This document shows positions 36,186 through 45,058 of a stretch of DNA of 64,000 nt, in pieces. The notes beneath the pieces were generated by a model that was not told the origin of the DNA, made no database searches, and saw only the letters and a list, made by a program, of their open reading frames with translations. Source of the DNA: JBOHUC01 sp050733935 (GTDB lineage Bacteria > Eisenbacteria > RBG-16-71-46 > DASYSL01); assembly GCA_050733935.1 (NCBI GenBank), contig JBOHUC010000008.1, forward strand, positions 19,243 to 83,242, written 5' to 3'. The position numbers were made by a program, and so were the translations under genes. Positions within the stretch are counted from its first letter, which is position 1. Every line of letters starts with the position of its first letter.

Positions 36186-37421
36186 TCACGCCCCGCGGGC
36201 GGTCGCGGGAATTCTCGTCTTCAGGCTCTGGAGCCTGTCCACCGCCTTCTCGAGCGTCGAGCGGCGGCGGGCGAAATGGAACCGCAGGCGTTGTCGGCCT
36301 GCGGCGGGATCGGCGTAGAAGCTCGAGCCGGGGACGGCGGCGACGCCCACGCTCGCGACCAGCCAGCGTGCGAACGAGACGTCGTCCTCGTGCCCGAAGC
36401 CCGTGATGTCCGTCATGACGTAGTACGCGCCACGCGGTCGGTAGGTCCGGAACCCGGCCTCCTCGAGCGCCGGGACGAGGTAATCGCGACGGGCCTCGTA
36501 CTCGGCGCATAGGCTCCTGTAATACGCCTGGTCCAAGGATAGCGCGACTGCACCCGCTTCCTGCAGGGGCGCGGGCGCGCCCACGGTCAGAAAATCGTGA
36601 ACTTTCCGGATTGCGCCCGTGAGGTCGGGCGGCGCAAGGACCGTTCCGATCCGCCAGCCGGTCACGCTGTATGACTTGGAAAGCCCCGAGATCGTCACGG
36701 TGCGGTCGCGCATGCCGGGCAGAGTCGCCATCGGCACGTGCGTGCCCCCGTCGTAGACCATGTGCTCGTAGATCTCGTCGGTGACGCAGATCGCGTTCCA
36801 GCGCTCGCACAGCCGGGCGATCTCGAGGAGCTCCTCGCGCGTGAACACCTTGCCGGTGGGATTGTTCGGCGTGTTGACGACGATCGCCCGGGTGCGGTCG
36901 TTGAACGCGCGCTCGAGCTCGTCCGGATCGATCGCCCAGTCGGGCTCACGCAGGCGCACGAACCGCGGCGTCGCCCCGGAGAGGATCGCGTCCGGACCGT
37001 AGTTCTCGTAGAACGGCTCGAACACGATCACTTCGTCGCCCGGATTCACGAGCGCGAGCAGGGTCGAGATCATGCCCTCGGTCGAGCCACACGTGACGGT
37101 GACTTCGCGCTCGGGGTCATACTCGAGGCCATAGAGCGCTTTGGTCTTCGCGACCAGGGCATCCCGTAACGATTTTGCCCCCCATGTAATTGCATACTGA
37201 TTCACGTCCGCCTCGATCGCTCTGATCGCGGCGTCCTTGAGCGGGCGCGGACAGGCGTCGTCGGGAAAGCCCTGGGCCAGGTTCACCCCATTGTGATCGG
37301 CACAGAGCCGCGTCATCTCGCGGATCACGGACTCCGTGAAATGGTGGGTTCGGGTGGCCGTCCGGGTTACGGTCCGGCCCGGGTCGGGGCTCTGAGGGCT
37401 CAGGGGGTTCGTCGGGTTCAT
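36186..37421 (-). CDS. Class I/II PLP aminotransferase
   Basis: This 411-residue fold type I aminotransferase has FPDDACPRPLKDAAIRAI, VTCGSTEGMISTLLALVNPGDEV, VVNTPNNPTGKVF, and the PLP lysine in SGLSKSYSVTGWRIG. It resembles aspartate, methionine or kynurenine aminotransferases of the AspC/YbdL group; the donor cannot be fixed from sequence. It overlaps nothing but starts only 65 bp from the divergent GH3 gene and ends 25 bp before ctpA, so the two reverse genes probably share one transcript. The ATG at 37421 gives a plausible N-terminus; the ribosome-binding site is weak. Confidence 0.9.
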   Translation of the reverse strand: MNPTNPLSPQSPDPGRTVTRTATRTHHFTESVIREMTRLCADHNGVNLAQGFPDDACPRPLKDAAIRAIEADVNQYAITWGAKSLRDALVAKTKALYGLEYDPEREVTVTCGSTEGMISTLLALVNPGDEVIVFEPFYENYGPDAILSGATPRFVRLREPDWAIDPDELERAFNDRTRAIVVNTPNNPTGKVFTREELLEIARLCERWNAICVTDEIYEHMVYDGGTHVPMATLPGMRDRTVTISGLSKSYSVTGWRIGTVLAPPDLTGAIRKVHDFLTVGAPAPLQEAGAVALSLDQAYYRSLCAEYEARRDYLVPALEEAGFRTYRPRGAYYVMTDITGFGHEDDVSFARWLVASVGVAAVPGSSFYADPAAGRQRLRFHFARRRSTLEKAVDRLQSLKTRIPATARGA

Positions 37422-37485
37422 GGGCCATAAGTTTACACCCGGTGCGCGGTTGACGCACGCACGGTCAGGCCCTAGCGTGGTCGCC
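37422..37485. promoter_or_regulatory. Compact divergent promoter region
   Basis: There are 64 bp between the aminotransferase and GH3 starts. TTGACG (37450-37455) and TAGCGT (37473-37478) are 17 bp apart on the forward strand, a weak candidate promoter for the GH3 gene. Confidence 0.3.
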
Positions 37486-39063
37486 ATGATTGCCGACGCG
37501 GCTTCCCGTCTTGCCTCGGTCACGCTGGTCGGGCTCCCCGACGAGGGGCTCACAGCGGCCTTCCGGAGAGAGTTCCAGGCCCGCCCCTATGCCGGCGTCC
37601 TCCTGTTCCGGCGGCACTTTCGGACCGCGACCGCACTCCCCGGTTTGATCGCGGAGCTGCGTGCGCTGGCCGCACCGCGACGGATCCTCGTTGCCGTGGA
37701 CGAAGAGGGCGGGTTCGTTTCGCAACTCGCCCCGGACTTCCCTGTGCCGCCGAACGCGCGCGTGCTCGGCCGTGCCGCGAGCGTGACCGAGGTCGAGCGC
37801 ATTGCCGCCACCGTCGGCACCTGGCTCTCGGCGCTCGGCGTCGACGTGAATTTCGCTCCCTCACTCGATGTCGACTCGGAGTCCGCAAATCCGGTCATCG
37901 GCCCGCGCTCGTTCGGATCCGACCCGGCGCGCGTCATCCAGCTCGGAACCGCCGCGCTCCGCGGTTATCGCGAAGGCGGCGTGCTGTCGACCGTGAAGCA
38001 TTTTCCAGGACACGGGGCCACTTCGTACGATTCGCATCTCACGTTGCCGGATTGCGAGGCCGATGAAGCCACGCTCATGGCACGCGATGTGGCACCGTTC
38101 CGCGAACTGCTTCATCTGGCTCCGCTCGTCATGACCGCGCACGTGCGCTACGCCGCTCTCGATCCGGGGTGGCCGGCGACGCTCTCGCCGCGGATCGTGA
38201 CCGGGCTCCTGCGCGGAACGCTCGACGGTCGCGGAGTCGTCGTGACGGATGCGATGGAGATGGCCGGGGTTGCCGACGAGGCCCCGGGGGGCGCCTCCCT
38301 CCTGCTTGCGCTGGCCGCCGGGTGCGACCTGCTCCTCCTTGGAGCGTGGAACGCGCGCGTGACCGAGCAGTTTGCTCAAGCGGCCCGACGCTGGGAGCAC
38401 GAGGGCGAGAGCATCCTCCCGCTCGCCCGGTGGGAGGCCGCGCGCGGTGCGATCGAAGCGCTGTATGCGGCATCGATCGCGTCCGAGCGCGCGGATCACG
38501 GCGAGCACGGAGAGCCTGCGGATCGCGCGAACCTGTCGCTCCTCGTTCCGCCGTCGTGGGACCCGATGCTGCTTTCGATTTGCCGGCGCTCGCTGTCGTG
38601 GGACGGTCCGCCGACCCCGCCGGCGCACGAGCGCCTCGAGGTGCTCGAGCCGGCCTGGAGCGCCGGACCTTCGATCGCCGAGCTCCTGCTCGAAGCGGGC
38701 GTGCCGTCGCGCGGTCGCGCGTTCAGACAGGCCGCTCCCGGCGCCGCGCCCGGTCGCACGCCGGACGTCACGCCGGACTTCGCGTCCGCGCTCCCCATCG
38801 GCGCAGCCGGCGGTGGAGGCACGAACGCGAGCGATCCCCTCGTGGTTGCCTTGCCGCGCCGCACACAGCTCCTGCCGGATGAGGCGCACGCGCTTCATGC
38901 GCTCTGCGGAGCGCGACCCGTCCTGCTCGTCGCGCTCGAGCAGGATTCCTTCTTGGGCGACTTCCCGGAAGCCGCTGGACGTCTTTCGGCCTGCGACGCC
39001 ACCCCCGCGATGCGACGCGCGATCGCGCTCGAGATTGCCGAGATCCTGAGCAAGGTTTCGTGA
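37486..39063 (+). CDS. Glycoside hydrolase family 3 (beta-N-acetylhexosaminidase-like)
   Basis: This 525-residue GH3 enzyme has GVLLFRRHF, VAVDEEGGFVSQL, VNFAPSLDVDS, the KHFPGHG motif (171-177) and VVVTDAMEMAG, whose D255 is the nucleophile. The NagZ-type KH(S/F)PGHG loop suggests beta-N-acetylglucosaminidase action on peptidoglycan fragments. Standard NagZ is about 340 residues, so about 180 extra C-terminal residues follow, low in complexity in places (ASERADHGEHGEP). No signal peptide is seen, suggesting cytoplasmic cell-wall recycling. Confidence 0.87.
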   Translation: MIADAASRLASVTLVGLPDEGLTAAFRREFQARPYAGVLLFRRHFRTATALPGLIAELRALAAPRRILVAVDEEGGFVSQLAPDFPVPPNARVLGRAASVTEVERIAATVGTWLSALGVDVNFAPSLDVDSESANPVIGPRSFGSDPARVIQLGTAALRGYREGGVLSTVKHFPGHGATSYDSHLTLPDCEADEATLMARDVAPFRELLHLAPLVMTAHVRYAALDPGWPATLSPRIVTGLLRGTLDGRGVVVTDAMEMAGVADEAPGGASLLLALAAGCDLLLLGAWNARVTEQFAQAARRWEHEGESILPLARWEAARGAIEALYAASIASERADHGEHGEPADRANLSLLVPPSWDPMLLSICRRSLSWDGPPTPPAHERLEVLEPAWSAGPSIAELLLEAGVPSRGRAFRQAAPGAAPGRTPDVTPDFASALPIGAAGGGGTNASDPLVVALPRRTQLLPDEAHALHALCGARPVLLVALEQDSFLGDFPEAAGRLSACDATPAMRRAIALEIAEILSKVS

Positions 39064-39109
39064 GCCGAGCCATTCCGGGCGACGGCTCGCGAGCTCCCAT
39101 GCCCTGACG

Positions 39110-40252
39110 TCAGGTTCGACTTCGGGCGCTCTCCCGAGCCTGTTCGCGTTTGTTGGCCATGAACGCGCCCCCGAACACTCGCTCGGCCTCGTACTGATTG
39201 TGGGCGCGACATCGGAGTCGCATTCCCTCCCGAGTCGCGCTCCCGCCCCTCGCCACCGGGTCAATGTGGTCGAATTCCAGAAACTTGCGGGCCACACAGC
39301 GGTGTCCGCCTTCGCCTACAAACGTGCAACGACCCTGATCGCGTTTCCAGACCGCACGCTTGACCGATGCCGACACGTATCGACTCTGTGCCGAGCCACT
39401 CACTTCGCGGGGCTCCCGCGTGGCCGCTGCGGGCCGCGCGACCGGACGATGGTTCGGCACCGCCTTCCTGGTGGCCGCGAACTTGCGAGACTCGAGTTTC
39501 CCGATGAGAGCGTCGAGCGCGCGGTCGAGCACAGCCTCGAGGTCGCCCGACGGAACGGAGTGACTCAGCAACTCCTGGGCATATCGAAGCTTGTCGTGCG
39601 TGCCCTTGGCGATGGCGAGGCGAAGGAGGTAGCGCGCGGGAGCCGCGTCAACTTGCCCCGGGGCAAGTTCACCGACCGGCTGTTGCTCGCGGGCTTCAAC
39701 TTGCCCCGGGGCAACCTTGTCCAACAGCCCGCCCGTCGCCGCCGCAACTTGCCCTGGGGCAACTTGCCCCGGGGCAAGTTCGACCTTCGGCAACGCCCGG
39801 ACCGCGGGAAGCGCACGGAGTGTCTGAACCATCGCCGCCCCGTCGGACAGCGGGAACCGCCGGGCGAGGAACTCTTCGATCTCGGCCTTCCGGCGATGCG
39901 ACACGGCCTGGATCAGCTCGTCGGCATTCTCGGCGGTGAGATGAGGCGCGAGCAGCCGTGCGGCGGTCAAATGCAGGCGGCCCTCGGCCAGGGCCCCGAA
40001 CAGGGCCGGAAACTGCCGGGCCGCACGCGCCGCCTGGATGCGCTTGAAGGCCGCATCGTCGGACAGGTGGAGGCCATCGACGCAGAAGGCGTGCATCGAC
40101 GCATAACCCGCCGGGACATAGAGCCGACGTGCGTCGACCTCCGCCAGGCAGGCCAAAAGCTCGGCCGTGGTCAGGCGATCCCGGGCAACGAGCTCGTTCA
40201 GATTGCGAAGCAAGACTTCATCGCTCAGATGAGTCAGGGCATAGGTACGCAT
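39110..40252 (-). CDS. DUF222-HNH endonuclease with in-frame palindromic inserts
   Basis: This 380-residue protein has the DUF222-type N-terminal half (LTTAELLACLAEVDARRLYVPAGYASMHAF, RRKAEIEEFLARRFPLSDGA) and a C-terminal HNH domain (KRDQGRCTFVGEGGHRC, FLEFDHIDPVARGG, LRCRAHNQYEAERVFG). Between them LAPGQV-type repeats occur at residues 159-169, 180-185 and 196-201. These are direct translations of the TTGCCCCGGGGCAA palindrome. DUF222-HNH proteins are common, often multi-copy, and poorly understood; mobile-element links are known for some. The inserts keep the frame and lie in a linker, so the nuclease domain looks intact. Confidence 0.86.
   Translation of the reverse strand: MRTYALTHLSDEVLLRNLNELVARDRLTTAELLACLAEVDARRLYVPAGYASMHAFCVDGLHLSDDAAFKRIQAARAARQFPALFGALAEGRLHLTAARLLAPHLTAENADELIQAVSHRRKAEIEEFLARRFPLSDGAAMVQTLRALPAVRALPKVELAPGQVAPGQVAAATGGLLDKVAPGQVEAREQQPVGELAPGQVDAAPARYLLRLAIAKGTHDKLRYAQELLSHSVPSGDLEAVLDRALDALIGKLESRKFAATRKAVPNHRPVARPAAATREPREVSGSAQSRYVSASVKRAVWKRDQGRCTFVGEGGHRCVARKFLEFDHIDPVARGGSATREGMRLRCRAHNQYEAERVFGGAFMANKREQARESARSRT
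39650..39780. repeat. Cluster of four TTGCCCCGGGGCAA palindromes inside the HNH gene
   Basis: Copies lie at 39650-39669 (perfect 20-bp palindrome AACTTGCCCCGGGGCAAGTT), 39701-39714, 39749-39762 (one central T for C) and 39761-39780 (perfect). Read in frame they give ELAPGQV, KVAPGQVE and a tandem APGQV pair. Copies 3 and 4 share their edges. Confidence 0.9.
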
Positions 40253-40527
40253 GGCATCGACTCCACCGGGGGCGCACCTTTGAGCGGGGGCTCGCTAACT
40301 TTGTATCACGACGCGCGGACACCCTCGGACAGCCGCGCGCCAAGCGCCGTTCAGGGCCTCATGAGCGGCTGTGCCGAACCTCCACGGGATCTCTCAAACT
40401 GAGCGATCCTGAGCGCGCTAGCGTGTGTCCCTTGAAAGAACCGGCGGCGTCACACAGAACCGCCGCTCATTGCCGTCAAGAAAAATCATTCACCGAACAG
40501 AGAAATTCTCGTTCGCACACCACTCGT
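40253..40527. other. Intergenic region with a candidate reverse terminator
   Basis: There are 275 bases upstream of the HNH gene and downstream of the acetyltransferase. The CGGCGG (40442-40447) and CCGCCG (40460-40465) arms form a 6-bp stem in the reverse direction, followed by GTTCTTTC, a modest terminator for the acetyltransferase. No other gene was found. Confidence 0.4.
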
Positions 40528-41346
40528 TCATGCCGGCTCACGGCGGTAGGACGGCCAACGTCCCTCGCGCATGAGGAGCCACAGCTCCGATGTCGGAACG
40601 AAACCAAGGCGCGAGGCCGCCGCGAGCGAAGCGGCGTTCGATTCGACCGCACCCCAGGTCGCGGTTCTCCCCTGTTCCCGCATGACCGCCGCGAGATGCC
40701 GTGCGGCGATTCCGGCAAGGCCCTTTCCCCGCGCTTCGGGGAGAGTGTCGACGGACACGTCCCACCAGCGTTCGGTCCTGGCGCTCGCGTAGCAGAACGA
40801 GATCGCCCGATCCCCCACGCAAGCCGCCACGACCGGCGAATAGCTGCAGGCTTCGATCAAGTCGGCCTTCACATCGGGCTCGAGATCGTCGCGGGCCACG
40901 ATCTCCGCGCGATGGACCGGGCGCAGGGTGACGCCGGCATCGCGGGCATCACCGGCATTGCCGGGACGCCCGCTGCCGGCGGCGGCCCGGTACCACTCCG
41001 GATCCGAAGGTTCGTGAATGATGGCACGCTCGAGTGTGAAGTCATCGAGGCCGGCGGCGAGATGCGGACCCATCGCATCGAACGCGAGCAGATCGAGCGG
41101 CCCCTCGAGGCCTTCGATCGCCTCGCGTACGGCTTCGACGCCAGGATCCCCGAAGACCGAGACCAGCGGACGTTCTGTCGATCGGGCGACGAAACCGCGC
41201 TCGTCACAGGGTCCGGAGAGAACACAGCGACCCGTGAGCAGCATCCACCGCGTTTCGACGAAGCGGGGCAGGTCGGGGACGAGTTCGAGAAGGTTCGTGA
41301 TCTGTCGGCCTGCTCTGGATCGCCGGGCGCTCTTCCGACGCGTCAG
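40528..41346 (-). CDS. GNAT-family acetyltransferase (start uncertain, possibly CTG)
   Basis: The C-terminal half is a GNAT core: VVAACVGDRAISFCYASARTERWW, then VDTLPEARGKGLAGIAARHLAAVM with the acetyl-CoA loop R-G-K-G-L-A, and NAASLAAASRLGFV. The N-terminal half (from about ITNLLELVPDLPRF) has no clear match. No ATG, GTG or TTG precedes that stretch in a sensible place. A CTG at 41346 would overlap the upstream barrel's stop as CTGA, mirroring the ATGA/GTGA overlaps seen throughout this window. The first ATG, at 41244, would remove the well-ordered-looking segment. CTG starts are rare, so treat the 5' end as open. Confidence 0.7.
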   Translation of the reverse strand: MTRRKSARRSRAGRQITNLLELVPDLPRFVETRWMLLTGRCVLSGPCDERGFVARSTERPLVSVFGDPGVEAVREAIEGLEGPLDLLAFDAMGPHLAAGLDDFTLERAIIHEPSDPEWYRAAAGSGRPGNAGDARDAGVTLRPVHRAEIVARDDLEPDVKADLIEACSYSPVVAACVGDRAISFCYASARTERWWDVSVDTLPEARGKGLAGIAARHLAAVMREQGRTATWGAVESNAASLAAASRLGFVPTSELWLLMREGRWPSYRREPA

Positions 41347-42158
41347 CCCTTCTTCTGCGGGAACAGGAACCCGACCACGAGGCGGAGCTGGTTCTCGGCC
41401 GCTCCCGTCGGTCGCTCGACGAAGTTGTAGTACTGGATTCCAAGATTCGTGGGCCGCGTGCCGATCATCGTCGTCTTCGTGATTCCGGCTCCGAGCGGAA
41501 CGGTCCACTCCTCGCCTTCGGCCGCACTCCAGTTGGCCGTGATGATCGGTCCGGTGCTGAGGGCCCAGCCGTCCCCCATGTTGTAGTTGATGAACGGCTG
41601 AATGGTCGTCTGGTTGATCTTCTCGCCCTGACCGTCGTGTGAGAACGACCACAGCTGATTGGCGAGCCCGCCCAGGACCCAGGGACCTGCGGTCTTCACG
41701 ATCACCGCACCGGGGCCGGCGGCCCACTCGCCCGATCGCGCGAGGTCATTGGTCGCCGTCGGGAAAGAGAAGACCGGGCCCAGGCCAAGGACGGTCGCGC
41801 CGGGATTTGCGCCCGTGAAGTAGAGCTGTAACTGGATGTCTCCGATCCCGGTTTCGCGCTCATCAGTTCCCGTCGGGATGTTCAGGTAGGGAACAATGGG
41901 TCGCGCGATGAGCTTCGCACCCTTGCCGACGGACATCGGGAAGACGGGCTGGAAGTTCATATTGTAGAACGCGCGGTCCTCGTATACGCCTCCCGTGTTC
42001 CAGTTGAACTGAAACGGAATGGAAGTCAGATCGGCCACCGGATTCTGGGTCTGCTTCGCAAGCGCTGTCGCGTCCATGTGTTCCTGGGCGATGGCTCTGG
42101 ACGCTCCAAGCGAGAGGAGAACGGCCGACACAAAGACAAACCATCGCGCTCGCGACAT
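41343..42158 (-). CDS. Outer-membrane barrel protein of the PF13557/neuromedin-U-like type
   Basis: This 271-residue protein has a signal peptide (about 1-25, ending RAIAQ). Next comes ALAKQTQNPVADLTSIPFQFNWNTGG, close to the opening of bacterial proteins annotated as neuromedin U or transporter (PF13557-like). Repeated strands follow (GIGDIQLQLYFTG, GLGPVFSFPTATNDL, WALSTGPIITANW), ending LVVGFLFPQKKG. Relatives are outer-membrane barrels sometimes linked to hydrophobic-compound uptake. GGAGG lies about 8 nt before the ATG. The next gene's probable CTG start overlaps its stop. Confidence 0.85.
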   Translation of the reverse strand: MSRARWFVFVSAVLLSLGASRAIAQEHMDATALAKQTQNPVADLTSIPFQFNWNTGGVYEDRAFYNMNFQPVFPMSVGKGAKLIARPIVPYLNIPTGTDERETGIGDIQLQLYFTGANPGATVLGLGPVFSFPTATNDLARSGEWAAGPGAVIVKTAGPWVLGGLANQLWSFSHDGQGEKINQTTIQPFINYNMGDGWALSTGPIITANWSAAEGEEWTVPLGAGITKTTMIGTRPTNLGIQYYNFVERPTGAAENQLRLVVGFLFPQKKG

Positions 42159-42266
42159 GAGATACCTCCGTGTGGGAGAACACGTGTCGACCGTCCCTCT
42201 GAGCCGCGGCCGGCGCCGAACGGTCGAAGCTTTACTCGATTCGGGGCGGACCGGCAACCAAACGGC

Positions 42267-43403
42267 TCAAGCCACGCGTCCGCTCCGTACTGCGTCGAAT
42301 CGAAACGCCGCAGGCGCTTCGCCGCCTTCGACGAGATCGGCCGCGAGACGTCCGACCGCGGGCCCGAGCTTCATGCCGTGGCCCGAGCCGCCTCCGGCGA
42401 CGAACGTGCGGGCGTGTCCCGGCACGCGATCGATCAAGAAGTTCCCGTCATAGGTCATCGCGTAGAGACAGCCGCGATCCTCGGCATACCAGTCCGGATC
42501 GATTCCAGGCAAATGCGTGCGCACGAAATCCCGACTCGACTTTCGGTCCTCCGGATCCACACGCCGCGCAGCGTCGGGATCCGCAGGATCCCCCGGCTCA
42601 TGGTGGGCCACCTTGAGTAAACCGCCTTCGAGCGGCATCCCGTACCACCCTGACGTGACAAGGTCATGCATCCAGACGGGAAACGCGGGCGGCGTGAAAC
42701 GCGCCTCCTCCCCTGCGGGCGCGCGATAGTAGGTCACGAACTGGCGGGTCGGCGAGACCTCGCCGGCGTGCTGCGGCAGCAGCGCGCGGAACCAGGCCCC
42801 CGTCGCGACGATCACCGTATCGAACTCGAACCGCTCGCCGCCTCCGAGCGCGATGGCGGCGTGTTTCGCGCTCTCGTCCACGGCGGCGACGCGCGCGCTG
42901 GCGACGATCGTCCCTCCAGCCTCGCGAAGCGCGCGGGCCGTCGCGCGCACGGCTTCGGCAGCGCGCAGGTAGCCGCCCTGGGGATTCCAGGTCACGGCTT
43001 CGATCCCTTTGTACGAGAACTGCGGGAAGCGTGCGCGCGCCTGGTCGACGGTCCACAACTCGACCGGCCAGCCGTGCTCGATCAAATAGTTATAAGAGAG
43101 CCACTCGTGACGAGACTCGTCGAATGAGCCGGCGAGTGCGATCACGCCGGTTTCGACGTAGAGCGGCTGCGACCAGCCGCGCTCGAGTGCGCGATAGCGG
43201 GAGCGGGCTTCGTCAACGAGCGGCACGTAGAGCGGGCACGCGGCGCCGTACTCGAAGCGAAGTGCCTTCGTGTGGTCGTGGCTTGCGGCATCCGGGGCCG
43301 GTGGCTCGGCGCGATCGAACACCGTGACCGAATGATGACGGCGCGCGAGCTCGAGGGCCGCGGAGAGCCCGAAGATGCCGCCGCCGACGATGCCGATTCT
43401 CAC
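42267..43403 (-). CDS. FAD-dependent amine/amino-acid oxidoreductase (sarcosine oxidase-like)
   Basis: This 378-residue DAO-family flavoenzyme has dinucleotide motif GIVGGGIFG (G7, G9, G12), HDHTKALRFEYG near the flavin site, and the family-typical end DGNFLIDRVPGHARTFVAGGGSGHGMKLGPAVG. That last block is characteristic of monomeric sarcosine oxidase and N-methyltryptophan oxidase. The substrate is not established. The GTG start overlaps the HyuB stop (GTGA), placing it at the end of the hyu-type operon, where an oxidoreductase could work on the product of the hydantoinase pair. Confidence 0.88.
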   Translation of the reverse strand: MRIGIVGGGIFGLSAALELARRHHSVTVFDRAEPPAPDAASHDHTKALRFEYGAACPLYVPLVDEARSRYRALERGWSQPLYVETGVIALAGSFDESRHEWLSYNYLIEHGWPVELWTVDQARARFPQFSYKGIEAVTWNPQGGYLRAAEAVRATARALREAGGTIVASARVAAVDESAKHAAIALGGGERFEFDTVIVATGAWFRALLPQHAGEVSPTRQFVTYYRAPAGEEARFTPPAFPVWMHDLVTSGWYGMPLEGGLLKVAHHEPGDPADPDAARRVDPEDRKSSRDFVRTHLPGIDPDWYAEDRGCLYAMTYDGNFLIDRVPGHARTFVAGGGSGHGMKLGPAVGRLAADLVEGGEAPAAFRFDAVRSGRVA

Positions 43404-45058
43404 TTGCGCCGTCTCCCTGCGCCCGCCCTGCCCGAAGCCCGACCGTACCCGCCCCCGCCTGGAGACTCGACGATCAGCCGCTCGCCCGCCGCGAACGTGC
43501 GCACGAACTTGCCCGGAAGCTCCTCGGTGCGTCCGGTCCGACCGGAACGACCCGCGCGACCGGAACGACCGGCGGGAACACGCAGGTTACGACCCCGCTT
43601 CCCGTCGCCCCCGCCCGCGACTCCCCAGGGCGCGATCTTCCGACGATCCGAGATCACGGTCACGGTCGAGGGGACGAGGAGCTCGATTTCCCGTACGAGG
43701 CCGTCGCCGCCGCGGTGTCGTCCGCGGCCCCCGCTTCCGCGGCGAAACGCGTAACGCCGAACCCGCATCGGGAACAGATGCTCGAACGCCTCGATCGGCG
43801 TGTTGAGCGTGTTCGTCATGTGCGCCTGCATCCCGGAGGCTCCGTCCCACGACGGCCCGGCGCCGTGTCCCCCGCCGAGCGTCTCGTAGTAGGCGAACGG
43901 AGATCCGTCGGGAGCCGTTCCGCCGACCATCACGTTGTTCATGGTCCCGTAGCTCGCAGCGGGAATCTCGTCGGGGAGCGCGCGCGAAAGGGCACCAAAT
44001 AACGTGTCCGTGATTCGTTGAGACGTCTCCACGTTCCCGCTCGAGACCGCCGCCGGATAGCGTGCCGCAACGATCGAGCCCTCGGGACAAAGGACTGTGA
44101 GCGGCCTCAGGCAACCTTCGTTGGTCGGGAGATCGCGTCCGGCCAGGCATCGGAACACGTAGAGCACGGCCGAGAGCGTGATCGAGTAGACGGCATTGAG
44201 TGGGCCGGCGACCTGCGGCGCGCTGCCCGCGAAGTCCACGGTCGCGCGACCGCCGCGCACGGTGATCGCGACCGCAAGCCGTGCGGACGGACCGCCGAGG
44301 CCGTCATCATCGAGCGCGTCACTAAACGTGTAACGTCCCGGACGCACCCGGGCGAGCACGGCGCGCACACCCCGCTCCGCGTAATCAAGTAAATACCCAG
44401 CGTAGCGCGTGAGCTCTTCCGGGCCGCTCCGCTCCGCGAGCTCGACCAACCTCCGCGCCCCGGTCGCGTTCGAGCCGAGCTGCGCTTCGAGGTCGGCCTG
44501 CCGCTCGCCGGGCGTCCGAACGTTTGCCGTGATGAGCCGCCACAGGTCGTGTTGCACTTCTCCGCCGCGCACGATCTTGACCGGCGGAATGCGCACGCCT
44601 TCCTGCACCATCTCGGTCGCGAGCGGAAGGGATCCGGGGCTCATTCCCCCGACGTCCGCGTGATGCGCGCGATTGGCGACATAGAAGCGCGCGCGTCTCT
44701 CCCGCGGCAGGAACACCGGGGACACGAGCGTGATGTCCGGGAGGTGCGTTCCCCCCTCGTAGGGATCGTTCACCAGCACGGCATCGCCGCGCTCGAGCGG
44801 TCCGCGCGCGAGAGCCGCCTGAACCGAGAGGGGCATCGACCCCAGGTGAACCGGGATGTGCGCGGCCTGCGCGATCATGCGGCCTTCGTGATCGAACACC
44901 GCGCACGAGTAGTCGCGCCGCTCCTTGATGTTCGGCGACGAGGCGGAGCGACCGAGCACGACGCCCATCTCTTCGGCCGCGGCCGCGATCAGGTGCTGGT
45001 AGATCGCGAGCCGGACCGGATCGAACGGGGCGCCGGGCACGCGCGCTCTCCGTTTCAT
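43400..45058 (-). CDS. Hydantoinase/oxoprolinase subunit B
   Basis: This 552-residue HyuB-family protein has DPVRLAIYQHLIAAAAEEMG, SPNIKERRDYSCAVFD, NDPYEGGTHLPDITLVSPVF, ANRAHHADVGGMSPGS and ETLGGGHGAGPSWDGASGMQ. It forms ATP-dependent 5-oxoprolinase, N-methylhydantoinase or acetone/acetophenone carboxylase-type complexes with the A subunit encoded just upstream (ATGA overlap, 45055-45058). A short Arg/Gly repeat (GRSGRAGRSGRTGRT) near the C-terminus comes from duplicated GACCGGAACGACC units at about 43548-43582. The precise substrate is undetermined. Confidence 0.93.
   Translation of the reverse strand: MKRRARVPGAPFDPVRLAIYQHLIAAAAEEMGVVLGRSASSPNIKERRDYSCAVFDHEGRMIAQAAHIPVHLGSMPLSVQAALARGPLERGDAVLVNDPYEGGTHLPDITLVSPVFLPRERRARFYVANRAHHADVGGMSPGSLPLATEMVQEGVRIPPVKIVRGGEVQHDLWRLITANVRTPGERQADLEAQLGSNATGARRLVELAERSGPEELTRYAGYLLDYAERGVRAVLARVRPGRYTFSDALDDDGLGGPSARLAVAITVRGGRATVDFAGSAPQVAGPLNAVYSITLSAVLYVFRCLAGRDLPTNEGCLRPLTVLCPEGSIVAARYPAAVSSGNVETSQRITDTLFGALSRALPDEIPAASYGTMNNVMVGGTAPDGSPFAYYETLGGGHGAGPSWDGASGMQAHMTNTLNTPIEAFEHLFPMRVRRYAFRRGSGGRGRHRGGDGLVREIELLVPSTVTVISDRRKIAPWGVAGGGDGKRGRNLRVPAGRSGRAGRSGRTGRTEELPGKFVRTFAAGERLIVESPGGGGYGRASGRAGAGRRRK

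Noticed and set aside
39650..39780. CRISPR array
   Set aside because: Repeats are self-palindromic, spacing is irregular (two share edges), and the sequence is coding and in frame; no cas genes are present.
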